From Pseudomonadota bacterium (GTDB lineage Bacteria > Pseudomonadota > Gammaproteobacteria > Xanthomonadales > Xanthomonadaceae), in contig JAEWNY010000063.1 of assembly GCA_023461075.1 (NCBI GenBank), forward strand, positions 1 through 16,143: DNA of 16,143 nucleotides. Direction: 5' to 3'. A program made the position numbers and the translations under genes. This document shows, one piece after another, positions 6,563 through 12,961 of this stretch. The notes beneath the pieces are model-generated. The model was given only the letters and a program-made list of their open reading frames with translations, was not told the DNA's origin and did not search any database. Numbering within the stretch: the stretch's first letter is position 1; the number at the start of each line of letters is the position of its first letter.

Positions 6563-7926
6563 ACGCACGTGGATTGCTGGGCCTGGCGATCATCGCCGCG
6601 CTGGCTGCGGGTTGCCAGCGGGGTGACGACCAGCTGCATACCGGGACCAATCCCGAGTTGCCCAAGCCGCATCGCGGCCTGCTGCCGGTGCTGAACATCT
6701 CGATGCCGGCCGAATGGGGCGACGAACGCCCGCAAGTGCCGGCGGGCTATCGCATCGAGGCGATCGCGACCGATCTGCGCATTCCCCGGCAACTGCTGGT
6801 GCTGCCCAACGGCGACATCCTCGTCTCCGAAGGTCGTGGCGGTCGTGCGCCGAACCTGACGCCGAAGGATTTCATCGCCGGCGTGATCAAGGCACGCGGC
6901 AATACCCAGGTGGAGAGCGGCGACCGCATCACCTTGCTGCGCGATGCCGATGGCGATGGCCGCTACGAGGCGCGCTCGATATTCGCGCAGGATCTCGATG
7001 CGCCCTACGGCATGGCATTCGCCAACGGCAACATCTACGTGGCCAACCAGGATGCACTGGTGCGATTCCCGTACCAGGAAGGGCAGGTCAACGCGTCCGG
7101 CGAACCGGTCGAGGTCACCCCGTTGCCTGCTGCGATAAACCACCACTGGACCAAGGCGCTCGCCGCGAGTGCGGATGGTCGCTATCTGTTCGTAGGCATC
7201 GGTTCGGACAGCAACATCACCGAGCGCGGGATGGCGGTCGAGGAAAACCGCGCGATGGTCTGGCAGGTCGATGCCGAAAGCGGCTTCCACAAGATCTACG
7301 CCACCGGCCTGCGCAATCCGACCGCGCTCGCCATGCAGCCGGGGATGGACCAGCTGTGGGCGGCCGTCAACGAGCGCGACGAGATCGGACCCGACCTGGT
7401 GCCCGATTACCTGACCTCGGTGCGCCCGGGTGGGTTTTACGGCTGGCCCTACAGCTATTGGGGCCAGAATGTCGACAAGCGGGTTAAGCCGGAGAAGCCC
7501 GAGAAGGTCGCTGCGGCGCTGACGCCGGACTTCGCGCTGGGCTCGCATGTGGCAGCGCTGGGCCTGGCGTTTTCCTCGCCGGCGATGGGGCCGAATTTCG
7601 CCGATGGCGTGTTCGTTGGCCAGCACGGCAGCTGGAACCGCAAGCCGCCGTCCGGCTTCAAGGTCAGCTTCGTGCCGTTTGCCAACGGCAAGCCGTCCGG
7701 TCAGATGGTCGATTTCGTGACCGGCTTCCTCGGCGAGAACGGCAAGGCGCGCGGCCGTCCGGTCGGCGTAGCGGTCGATCCACGCGGTGCGCTGCTCATC
7801 GCCGACGATCTCGGCAACACCATCTGGCGCGTCACCCGCACCGATGCACCGGCAGCTGCAACCACAGCGTCGCCGCAGGTCAATCCGGCGGGCAACCCGC
7901 CGGCATCGACGCCACCTGTGCAATAA
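6559..7926 (+). CDS. PQQ-dependent sugar (sorbosone) dehydrogenase family lipoprotein
   Basis: A 455-aa secreted lipoprotein: signal peptide MNARGLLGLAIIAALAAGC, with Cys19 as the lipidated residue. The mature part is a six-bladed beta-propeller of the sorbosone/soluble glucose dehydrogenase kind, which oxidises sugars or aldehydes with PQQ. Family signs include a Ca-binding-like DADGDGRYE (129-137), HHWTKALAASADGRYLFVG (195-213), YATGLRNPTALA (247-258), FYGWPYSYWG (293-302), GQHGSWNR (354-361) and DDLGNTIWRV (416-425). The last ~25 residues are Pro/Ala/Thr-rich. GGAGGTG at 6547-6553 supports ATG 6559. The natural substrate cannot be told from sequence. Position after the oxidase genes suggests its electrons could reach that oxidase via cytochrome c. 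Confidence 0.88.
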   Translation: MNARGLLGLAIIAALAAGCQRGDDQLHTGTNPELPKPHRGLLPVLNISMPAEWGDERPQVPAGYRIEAIATDLRIPRQLLVLPNGDILVSEGRGGRAPNLTPKDFIAGVIKARGNTQVESGDRITLLRDADGDGRYEARSIFAQDLDAPYGMAFANGNIYVANQDALVRFPYQEGQVNASGEPVEVTPLPAAINHHWTKALAASADGRYLFVGIGSDSNITERGMAVEENRAMVWQVDAESGFHKIYATGLRNPTALAMQPGMDQLWAAVNERDEIGPDLVPDYLTSVRPGGFYGWPYSYWGQNVDKRVKPEKPEKVAAALTPDFALGSHVAALGLAFSSPAMGPNFADGVFVGQHGSWNRKPPSGFKVSFVPFANGKPSGQMVDFVTGFLGENGKARGRPVGVAVDPRGALLIADDLGNTIWRVTRTDAPAAATTASPQVNPAGNPPASTPPVQ

Positions 7927-7934
7927 CGACCGGC

Positions 7935-7968
7935 GTTCGCGCTCGATCCGCCGGGGTCGAGCGCGAAC
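7935..7968. terminator. Hairpin between convergent genes, probable bidirectional terminator
   Basis: GTTCGCGCTCGA (7935-7946) and TCGAGCGCGAAC (7957-7968) form a perfect 12-bp stem with a 10-base loop. It lies 8 bases after the dehydrogenase stop and 18 bases from the msrC stop on the other strand. There is no T-tract on either side. Confidence 0.55.
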
Positions 7969-7986
7969 CGGCACGATGCCGCCGCG

Positions 7987-8469
7987 TCAATCGATCGAAG
8001 CCAGCCAGGCTTGCGCGATCGCCTCCAGCCCGCGCTGGTCGTCTTCGTCGAAGCGGGCTTCGAGCGGGCTGTCGATGTCGAGCACGCCGACCAGCGCATC
8101 GCCCTTGACGAGCGGGATCACGATTTCCGAGCGCGAAGCCGCATCGCAGACGATATGGCCGGGAAAGGCGTGCACATCGCGCACCAACTGGGTTTTGCGG
8201 GTGCGCGCCGCGGCGCCGCAGACGCCTTTGTCCAGCGGGATGCGGATGCAGGCCGGCAGGCCCTGGAACGGGCCCACGACCAGTTCGTTGCCGTCGAAGA
8301 AGTAGAAGCCGGCCCAGTTGAGGTCTGGAAGATCGTTGAACAGCAGCGCCGAGAGATTGGCCGCATTGGCGATGCGGTCATGCTCACCGTGCAGCAGGTC
8401 TTTGGCCTGCGCCAGCAGTTGCGCGTACTGGGCGGGCTTGTCGCCGGACAGTGGGGATGCGATAAACAT
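7987..8469 (-). CDS. msrC: Free methionine-(R)-sulfoxide reductase (GAF domain)
   Basis: A 160-aa cytoplasmic single-GAF protein that reduces free L-methionine-R-sulfoxide with thioredoxin, part of oxidative damage repair. The sequence holds the full family signature: GPFQGLPACIRIPLDKGVCG (66-85), then DVHAFPGHIVCD (98-109) and SRSEIVIPL (112-120). The three redox cysteines are Cys74, Cys84 and Cys108. Length matches E. coli YebR/MsrC (about 165 aa). ATG 8469 is the only reasonable start. A TACACT -10-like box only 6 bases upstream on the minus strand hints at a leaderless or nearly leaderless transcript. It is divergent from the TMEM175-like gene, with a 29-base gap. Confidence 0.95.
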   Translation of the reverse strand: MFIASPLSGDKPAQYAQLLAQAKDLLHGEHDRIANAANLSALLFNDLPDLNWAGFYFFDGNELVVGPFQGLPACIRIPLDKGVCGAAARTRKTQLVRDVHAFPGHIVCDAASRSEIVIPLVKGDALVGVLDIDSPLEARFDEDDQRGLEAIAQAWLASID

Positions 8470-8498
8470 GCGGGCAGTGTAGTGGGCGAGGGTGGGCG

Positions 8499-9338
8499 AT
8501 GCAGCAGCCGGGCAAACGCGACAAGGAGGGCTTCCTGCTGCGCGGAGAGGAGGTCTCGCGGATCGAGGCCTTCGTCGATGCCTCGTTCGCCTTCGCCATG
8601 ACCCTGTTGGTGATCTTCTACAACGACCTGCCGGACACCGTGACGGAGTTGCGGCAGGCGCTGCTGCGGGTACCGACCTTCGTGGTCTGCTTCGTGCTGC
8701 TGGCGATGTTCTGGCTGGGGCACAACCGCTGGAGCCGGCGTTTCGGCATCGAGAACGCCTACACCACGGCGCTGAGCCTTGCGCTGGTGCTGGTAGTGCT
8801 GGTCTTCGTCTACCCGTTGCGGATGGTGATCTCGGCTTTTCTTGGTGCGATCAGCGGCGGCGCGTTGCCGAGCGAGTTGGGCATCGATCCGGCCAACCTC
8901 GCCGGCGACATGCAGACCGCCTTCATCGTCTACAGCGTCGGCGTGGGCGTGTTGAGCGTGATCCTGTGGCTGCTCAACCGCCACGCGCAGGCGCAGGCCG
9001 ACGAATTGCAGCTGGATGCGCGCGAACGCCAACTGCTGCTCGGGGAGGTCGGCATGCATCGCATTCAGTGGCTGCTGGCGGCGGCGAGCATCGCCTGCAG
9101 CCTGATTCTGCTGGGGGTGGATTCGCCGAACAGTTTCCTCAACAGCATCCCGATGTGGGTTTTTGCGCTGAGCAGTTTCCTGCTGCCGATGCACTGGGCG
9201 CGGGTATCGCGCAGATTGCAGGCGATGGAGGCGGCACCGCTGGCCGCTGCGGCGATTGCCCCCGCGCCATCAGGCGAGGCCGTGCCAGCCACGCCGAATG
9301 CAGCGTCGACGCCTGCGGCGGATTCGCCGAAGCCATGA
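8499..9338 (+). CDS. TMEM175-family (DUF1211) potassium channel-like protein
   Basis: A 279-aa membrane protein with about six helices. The N-terminal RIEAFVDASFAFAMTLLVI (21-39) matches the RxxxFSD-type first helix of TMEM175/DUF1211 channels, here with Val in place of Ser (RxxxFVD). FWLGHNRWSR (71-80) and the helix ending VFVYPLR (102-108) also fit the family. Bacterial TMEM175 proteins are tetrameric K+ channels; transport has not been shown for this one. The C-terminal ~35 residues are Ala/Pro-rich and probably disordered. GAGGGTGGG just upstream supports ATG 8499. The stop overlaps the bioD start (ATGA), so the two are likely co-translated although unrelated in function. Confidence 0.85.
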   Translation: MQQPGKRDKEGFLLRGEEVSRIEAFVDASFAFAMTLLVIFYNDLPDTVTELRQALLRVPTFVVCFVLLAMFWLGHNRWSRRFGIENAYTTALSLALVLVVLVFVYPLRMVISAFLGAISGGALPSELGIDPANLAGDMQTAFIVYSVGVGVLSVILWLLNRHAQAQADELQLDARERQLLLGEVGMHRIQWLLAAASIACSLILLGVDSPNSFLNSIPMWVFALSSFLLPMHWARVSRRLQAMEAAPLAAAAIAPAPSGEAVPATPNAASTPAADSPKP

Positions 9339-9958
9339 TCAGGCATGCCTACGTCACCGGCACCGATACCGAGATCGGCAAGACCTTCGTGACCTGCGCC
9401 TTGCTGCGCGAGGCGCGCAACGCGGGAGCCCGCGTCATCGGCATGAAGCCGGTGGCCAGTGGCTGCATCGAAACCGGCGACGGCTGGCGCAGCGAGGACG
9501 CGCTGGCGCATGTGGATGCCGATCGCATCGACATCGACTACGGCCTGCGCAACCCGTATGCATTGCCGCTGCCGTTGGCGCCGGAGATCGCCGCGCGCGA
9601 AGCCGGCGTCGATGTCGAGCTGTCGCGCATCGTCGATGCGCATGCGCGCTTGCGCACGTTGCACGAAGGCGTGCTGGTCGAAGGCGTCGGCGGCTGGCTG
9701 GCCCCGCTCACCGCGAAGCTTGACCAGGCCGACGTGGTGCGTGCGCTCGATCTGCCGGTGCTGATGGTGGTCGGTATGCGGCTGGGCTGCGTGCACCAGG
9801 CGCGGGCCACGCAGCGCGCGATCATCGCCGACGGTTGCGAATTCGCCGGATGGGTCGCCAATCCGGTGGATGCATCGATGGCCGCCTTCGACGACAACCT
9901 CGCCATCCTTGCGCGGGTGCTCGGCAGTGCGCCTTTCCGGGTGATGTCCCGCGAGTGA
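9335..9958 (+). CDS. bioD: ATP-dependent dethiobiotin synthetase
   Basis: A 207-aa enzyme that closes the ureido ring of dethiobiotin from 7,8-diaminopelargonate, CO2 and ATP, the penultimate step of biotin synthesis. GTDTEIGKT (9-17) is the P-loop and GMKPVASG (36-43) holds the catalytic Lys38. VEGVGGWLAPL corresponds to EGAGGWFTPL of E. coli BioD. WVANPVD near residue 170 is the nucleotide-base region. ATG 9335 overlaps the TMEM175-like stop. No other bio genes are in the window, so biotin genes are dispersed here or lie elsewhere. Confidence 0.96.
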   Translation: MIRHAYVTGTDTEIGKTFVTCALLREARNAGARVIGMKPVASGCIETGDGWRSEDALAHVDADRIDIDYGLRNPYALPLPLAPEIAAREAGVDVELSRIVDAHARLRTLHEGVLVEGVGGWLAPLTAKLDQADVVRALDLPVLMVVGMRLGCVHQARATQRAIIADGCEFAGWVANPVDASMAAFDDNLAILARVLGSAPFRVMSRE

Positions 9959-10010
9959 AGTCGCACGATGCGGCATCGCGAAGCCGGATGCCATCCCATA
10001 CTGCATAAAA

Positions 10011-10036
10011 AAACCGGCAGCCGAAGCTGCCGGTTT
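10011..10036 (-). terminator. Intrinsic terminator of the phasin gene
   Basis: AAACCGGCAGC (10011-10021) and GCTGCCGGTTT (10026-10036) form an 11-bp perfect stem with a stable TTCG tetraloop on the minus strand. On that strand the stem runs into seven T in total (10005-10013 region is A-rich on plus). It sits 33 bases beyond the phasin stop and 53 bases after bioD, for which it may also act weakly. Confidence 0.9.
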
Positions 10037-10068
10037 CATCGAAGCCGCGATGCGACCCGATCAATCGA

Positions 10069-10476
10069 TCAACGACGCGTCGCCTTCTTGGCGGCGGTCT
10101 TGACGACCTTCTCGGCCTCGGCCTGCGCCTTGGCGGTGGCCTGCTCGAACTCGCCCTTGGCGATCTGGGCGATCGCTTCGTTGGTCTTCAGGGTGCGGTC
10201 GTAGATTTCCTGGCCGGCGGCGATGGTGCGCTCGGCGTTCTCGCGGGCGACCTGGATGCCGGCCGGCATCACGTCACGCAGGCCGTTGAAGTCGCGGGCC
10301 TCGGTCAGCTGGTTCCAGTAGGCGAAGGCGGCGTTGGCGCTTTCTTCAAGGGTCGCGAGCTGGGTGCCGAACACGAACTCGGCATTCTCGAGAGCCAAAC
10401 GGTTGATGCGGGCGGCAGTTTCCGCGAACTGGCGCGTGGCGACGGTGAACTGCTCATTGAACTGCTGCTGGTACAT
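10069..10476 (-). CDS. Phasin family protein
   Basis: A 135-aa, mostly helical, soluble protein of the phasin family, which coats polyhydroxyalkanoate granules. Residues 1-100 carry the phasin pattern: Gln/Phe-rich start, ETAARINRLALENAEFVFGTQL, then AFAYWNQLTEARDFNGLRDV. The C-terminus (about 110-135) is Ala/Lys-rich with KKATRR, as in DNA- or granule-binding tails. ATG 10476 is preceded by GAGGA on the minus strand. A strong promoter and a palindrome lie upstream and a good terminator downstream, so it is a single-gene unit. No PHA synthase is nearby. A general surface-binding or chaperone-like role is possible if the host makes no PHA. Confidence 0.9.
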   Translation of the reverse strand: MYQQQFNEQFTVATRQFAETAARINRLALENAEFVFGTQLATLEESANAAFAYWNQLTEARDFNGLRDVMPAGIQVARENAERTIAAGQEIYDRTLKTNEAIAQIAKGEFEQATAKAQAEAEKVVKTAAKKATRR

Positions 10477-10526
10477 GGTGGTGTCCTCGTTTTCGGGCTG
10501 AAACCGGGGGAAGCCCCGATTTGTGC

Positions 10527-10561
10527 GTTGCAGCATAAACCAATGGTTTGTGCAATGCAAC
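10527..10561. repeat. 35-bp imperfect palindrome over the phasin promoter, possible operator
   Basis: Nested arms pair around base 10543: GTTGCA/TGCAAC (10527-10532 with 10556-10561), GCA/TGC (10533-10535 with 10551-10553), and AAACCA/TGGTTT (10537-10542 with 10544-10549). One mismatch and a two-base offset interrupt them. It covers both promoter boxes, as expected for a repressor site. TGC-rich operators are known for PhaR-type phasin regulators, so PhaR is a candidate, but no regulator gene is visible here. Confidence 0.5.
10532..10560 (-). promoter_or_regulatory. Sigma70-type promoter of the phasin gene
   Basis: On the minus strand, TTGCAT (10555-10560) and TATGCT (10532-10537) are separated by exactly 17 bases. 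Transcription should begin near 10525, giving a leader of about 50 bases with a CGGGG/CCCCG hairpin (10505-10518) before the ribosome site. Confidence 0.65.
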
Positions 10562-10594
10562 AATCCGCAAGCAAGGATTTCCGTACGTTCAGTT

Positions 10595-10960
10595 TCAGCC
10601 GGTGGCCGGCCCCTCGTAACGGCAGCCCGAAGTACACGTCTCGTGCACCACCACCGCCGACAGCAGCGGCAGATCGGGCTTGACTCGGGCCCAGATCCAC
10701 TCAGCCAGTCGCTCGCTGGTGGGATTCTCCAGGCCGGGGATGTCATTCAGGTAATGGTGGTCCAACTGCTCGTACAGTGGCTTGAAGGCGGCCTTGAGGT
10801 CGGCGAAATCCATCACCCAGCCCATCCGTGCATCCAGCGGGCCGCTGACATGCAACTCGATGCGGAACGAATGGCCGTGCAGGCGGGCGCATTTGTGGCC
10901 CTCCGGCACGTGGGGGAGGCGATGTGCGGCCTCGAGGGTGAAGACCTTGAAAATGTCCAT
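10595..10960 (-). CDS. queD: 6-carboxy-5,6,7,8-tetrahydropterin synthase
   Basis: A 121-aa enzyme that turns dihydroneopterin triphosphate into 6-carboxytetrahydropterin, the first dedicated step to preQ0 and queuosine in tRNA. Zinc ligands are His13 (EAAHRLP) and His28/His30 in CARLHGHSF; Cys24 just before is the catalytic cysteine of the QueD subgroup. LDHHYLNDIPGLENPTSE (66-83) and VVHETCTSGCRYEG (104-117) complete the PTPS/QueD fold. Length equals E. coli QueD. ATG 10960 has no clear Shine-Dalgarno. The gene is divergent from cysK across a 113-base gap and is not next to other que genes. Confidence 0.95.
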   Translation of the reverse strand: MDIFKVFTLEAAHRLPHVPEGHKCARLHGHSFRIELHVSGPLDARMGWVMDFADLKAAFKPLYEQLDHHYLNDIPGLENPTSERLAEWIWARVKPDLPLLSAVVVHETCTSGCRYEGPATG

Positions 10961-11025
10961 GGGCGTTGTCGTCGGTGGAACGCAGGATGCTAGCAGCCGT
11001 GGCAACAGGCGGCCGGATTGCCCGT

Positions 11026-11042
11026 ATGCTGGGCTGCAGCAT
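11026..11042. repeat. Inverted repeat upstream of cysK
   Basis: ATGCTG (11026-11031) and CAGCAT (11037-11042) are separated by 5 bases, 31 bases before the cysK ATG. It could be a regulator site or an RNA hairpin in the leader. I could not place a convincing promoter for either queD or cysK in this gap. Confidence 0.25.
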
Positions 11043-11073
11043 CCCCGCTTCGATGCCCGTATCAAGGAGACCC

Positions 11074-12045
11074 ATGGCCCTCTTCGACAACATCCTCGAC
11101 ACCATCGGCCATACGCCGATCGTCCGCCTGCAGCGCATCGCGCCGGCGCACGTGCAGCTCTACGCCAAGGTGGAATCGTTCAACCCCGGCGGCTCGGTCA
11201 AGGACCGGTTGGCGCTGGCCATCGTGCTGGATGCCGAACGTCGCGGCGTGCTGAAACCGGGCGACACCCTCGTCGAAGCGACTTCCGGCAATACCGGCGT
11301 TGCGTTGGCGATGGTCGCCGCCGCGCGCGGCTACAAGTTCGTCGCGGTGATGACCGAGACGTTCTCCATCGAACGCCGCAAATTGATGCGCGCCTACGGT
11401 GCCAAGGTGATCCTGACCCCGGCCGCCGAACGCGGCACCGGCATGGTGCGCAAGGCCAAGGAGCTGGCGGACAAGCATGGCTGGTTCCTGGCCAGTCAGT
11501 TCGCCAATCCGGCCAACCCGGCCTACCACCGCAACACCACGGCCGCCGAGATCCTGCGCGATTTCGCCAACCGGCGCCTCGACTATTTCGTCAGCGGCTG
11601 GGGCACCGGCGGCACCGTCACCGGCGTCGGCGAGGTGCTGAAGGTCGCGCGGCCGCAAGTGCAGGTCATCGCCACCGAGCCTGCCGGCGCGGCGATGCTC
11701 TCGGGCAACGAATGGCAGCCGCACAAGATCCAGGGCTGGACGCCGGATTTCGTGCCGGAGGTGCTGAACCGCGGCGTCATCGACCGGATCCTGCCGGTGG
11801 ATGACGCGCTGGCCCGCGACACCGCCCGCCGGCTGGCCAGCGAGGAAGGCGTGTTCGTCGGCATCTCCTCCGGCGCCACGGTCGCGGCCGCGCTCAAGGT
11901 GGCGGAGCAGGCGGAGGAGGGCGCGGTGCTGCTGGCGATGCTGCCCGATACCGGCGAGCGCTATCTCTCGACGTTCCTCTTCGAAGGCATCAACGAGGGC
12001 TCGGACGACGAATGGCTGGACGGCTACGAGGCCGGCCTGCCCTGA
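11074..12045 (+). CDS. cysK: Cysteine synthase (O-acetylserine sulfhydrylase)
   Basis: A 323-aa PLP enzyme that makes L-cysteine from O-acetylserine and sulfide. Lys43 in NPGGSVKDR binds PLP, TSGNTG (70-75) binds substrate, and GTGGT (177-181) grips the PLP phosphate. SSGA (265-268) contacts the pyridine ring. ETFSIERRKLMRAYGA and LPDTGERYLSTFLF match the CysK side of the family, as does HKIQGW; the CysM isozyme is less likely but not excluded. AAGGAG at 11064-11069 supports ATG 11074. The C-terminus is short and acidic. It stands alone and is followed by a strong terminator. Confidence 0.93.
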   Translation: MALFDNILDTIGHTPIVRLQRIAPAHVQLYAKVESFNPGGSVKDRLALAIVLDAERRGVLKPGDTLVEATSGNTGVALAMVAAARGYKFVAVMTETFSIERRKLMRAYGAKVILTPAAERGTGMVRKAKELADKHGWFLASQFANPANPAYHRNTTAAEILRDFANRRLDYFVSGWGTGGTVTGVGEVLKVARPQVQVIATEPAGAAMLSGNEWQPHKIQGWTPDFVPEVLNRGVIDRILPVDDALARDTARRLASEEGVFVGISSGATVAAALKVAEQAEEGAVLLAMLPDTGERYLSTFLFEGINEGSDDEWLDGYEAGLP

Positions 12046-12071
12046 GGTCGCAGCGACATCATCGACCAAGA

Positions 12072-12098
12072 AAAAGCCCGCGTCCTGCGCGGGCTTTT
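12072..12098. terminator. Bidirectional intrinsic terminator between cysK and tRNA-Met
   Basis: AAAAGCCCGCG (12072-12082) and CGCGGGCTTTT (12088-12098) form an 11-bp perfect stem with a 5-base loop. T-runs follow the stem on both strands (TTTT on plus, TTTTT on minus). It lies 26 bases after the cysK stop and 4 bases past the tRNA 3' end, so it serves both. Confidence 0.9.
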
Positions 12099-12102
12099 CG
12101 TA

Positions 12103-12179
12103 TGGTGGCTATGGGTGGACTCGAACCACCGACCCCGTCATTATGAGTGACGTGCTCTAACCGGCTGAGCTACATAGCC
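12103..12179 (-). tRNA. tRNA-Met (CAT), elongator type
   Basis: The minus strand folds into a full cloverleaf of 77 bases. The acceptor stem is GGCTATG/CATAGCC, and the D arm has GCTC/GAGC. The anticodon arm is CGTCA-CTCATAA-TGACG with anticodon CAT at 12143-12145. The T arm is GGTGG-TTCGAGT-CCACC, then A and an encoded CCA. It is very close to E. coli elongator tRNA-Met; the paired first base of the acceptor stem rules out initiator tRNA. A tRNA-Ile2 with a modified CAT anticodon is unlikely given that likeness. Confidence 0.96.
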
Positions 12180-12206
12180 TTGTCCGCTTGGCGCGGCGAG
12201 CCCGGA

Positions 12207-12235
12207 ATTCTGCACGTCCAGGCGCATCGCGTCAA
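12207..12235 (-). promoter_or_regulatory. Sigma70 promoter of tRNA-Met
   Basis: On the minus strand TTGACG (12230-12235) and CAGAAT (12207-12212) are spaced by exactly 17 bases. A GC-rich discriminator follows, typical of stable-RNA promoters under stringent control. The start should fall near 12200, about 20 bases before the mature tRNA 5' end. Confidence 0.8.
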
Positions 12236-12335
12236 TCCGCAGCCGGCCCGGGCAGGCCGACTTGCCCACCTCGCGCATGCCGTGGCACAGTCGGGGCAGC
12301 GGGGTTCATCCCCAAATCATTCAGGAGTCCGCGTC

Positions 12336-12947
12336 GTGATCGATCCGGACGGTTACCGCCCCAACGTGGGCATCGTGCTCATGCATCCGGATGGCCGGGT
12401 GTTCTGGGCCCGCCGGGTGCGCCGGGATGGCTGGCAGTTCCCGCAGGGCGGCATGAACACCGACGAGACGCCGCTGGAGGCGATGTATCGCGAGTTGCGC
12501 GAGGAAACCGGCCTGTTGCCGGAGCATGTCGATGTGCTGGGCGCGACACCGGGATGGCTGCGCTATCGGCTGCCGCCGCGCGCCATCCGTCATCGCGACC
12601 GGCTGGTCTGCATCGGCCAGAAACAGGTCTGGTTCCTGCTGCACATGAAAGGCCGCGAGGAAGACGTGCGGCTGGACCTGACCGATCATCCCGAGTTCGA
12701 CCACTGGCGCTGGGTGGATTTCTGGTACCCGGTCGAGAACGTGGTGATGTTCAAGCGCGGCGTGTATTCGCGCGCGCTGCAGCACCTGGCGCCACTCGCG
12801 CGAGGCGTAGCCGGGTCGCAGGCGGTGCCGCCACCCAACCGTGACGTGCGCAGTTTCAGCGCCAAGCGGCCACGCCGGCGCGGGGCGGGATCCACCGGCC
12901 AGGCCAGTGGTGCTGGAACCAAACCGGGCGAGGGCGAGGGCCGCTAG
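12336..12947 (+). CDS. rppH: RNA pyrophosphohydrolase (Nudix)
   Basis: A 203-aa Nudix hydrolase that removes pyrophosphate from mRNA 5' ends and so opens the way to RNase E decay. The N-terminus IDPDGYRPNVGIVL and WQFPQGGM (33-40) are RppH signatures. The Nudix box runs from Gly38 through Glu44, Arg52-Glu53 and Glu56-Glu57 to Gly59-Leu60, all consensus residues present. EFDHWRWVDFWYPVENVVMFKR is the conserved C-terminal part. GTG 12336 is the start, with AGGAG at 12323-12327. The last ~45 residues form a Pro/Arg/Gly-rich basic tail that E. coli RppH (176 aa) lacks in this form. GGGGTTCATCCCC upstream (12301-12313) can form a small hairpin in the leader. Confidence 0.95.
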   Translation: MIDPDGYRPNVGIVLMHPDGRVFWARRVRRDGWQFPQGGMNTDETPLEAMYRELREETGLLPEHVDVLGATPGWLRYRLPPRAIRHRDRLVCIGQKQVWFLLHMKGREEDVRLDLTDHPEFDHWRWVDFWYPVENVVMFKRGVYSRALQHLAPLARGVAGSQAVPPPNRDVRSFSAKRPRRRGAGSTGQASGAGTKPGEGEGR

Positions 12948-12961
12948 CCTCGCTGCCGGCA

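Noticed and set aside
10961..11073. A riboswitch or clear promoters between queD and cysK.
   Set aside because: Only a short inverted repeat and weak -10-like boxes could be found; no aptamer-like conserved core was visible.
12147..12335. Extension of the rppH frame upstream into the tRNA gene.
   Set aside because: It would read through the tRNA-Met locus and its promoter; GTG 12336 has a good AGGAG site and starts at the conserved RppH N-terminus.
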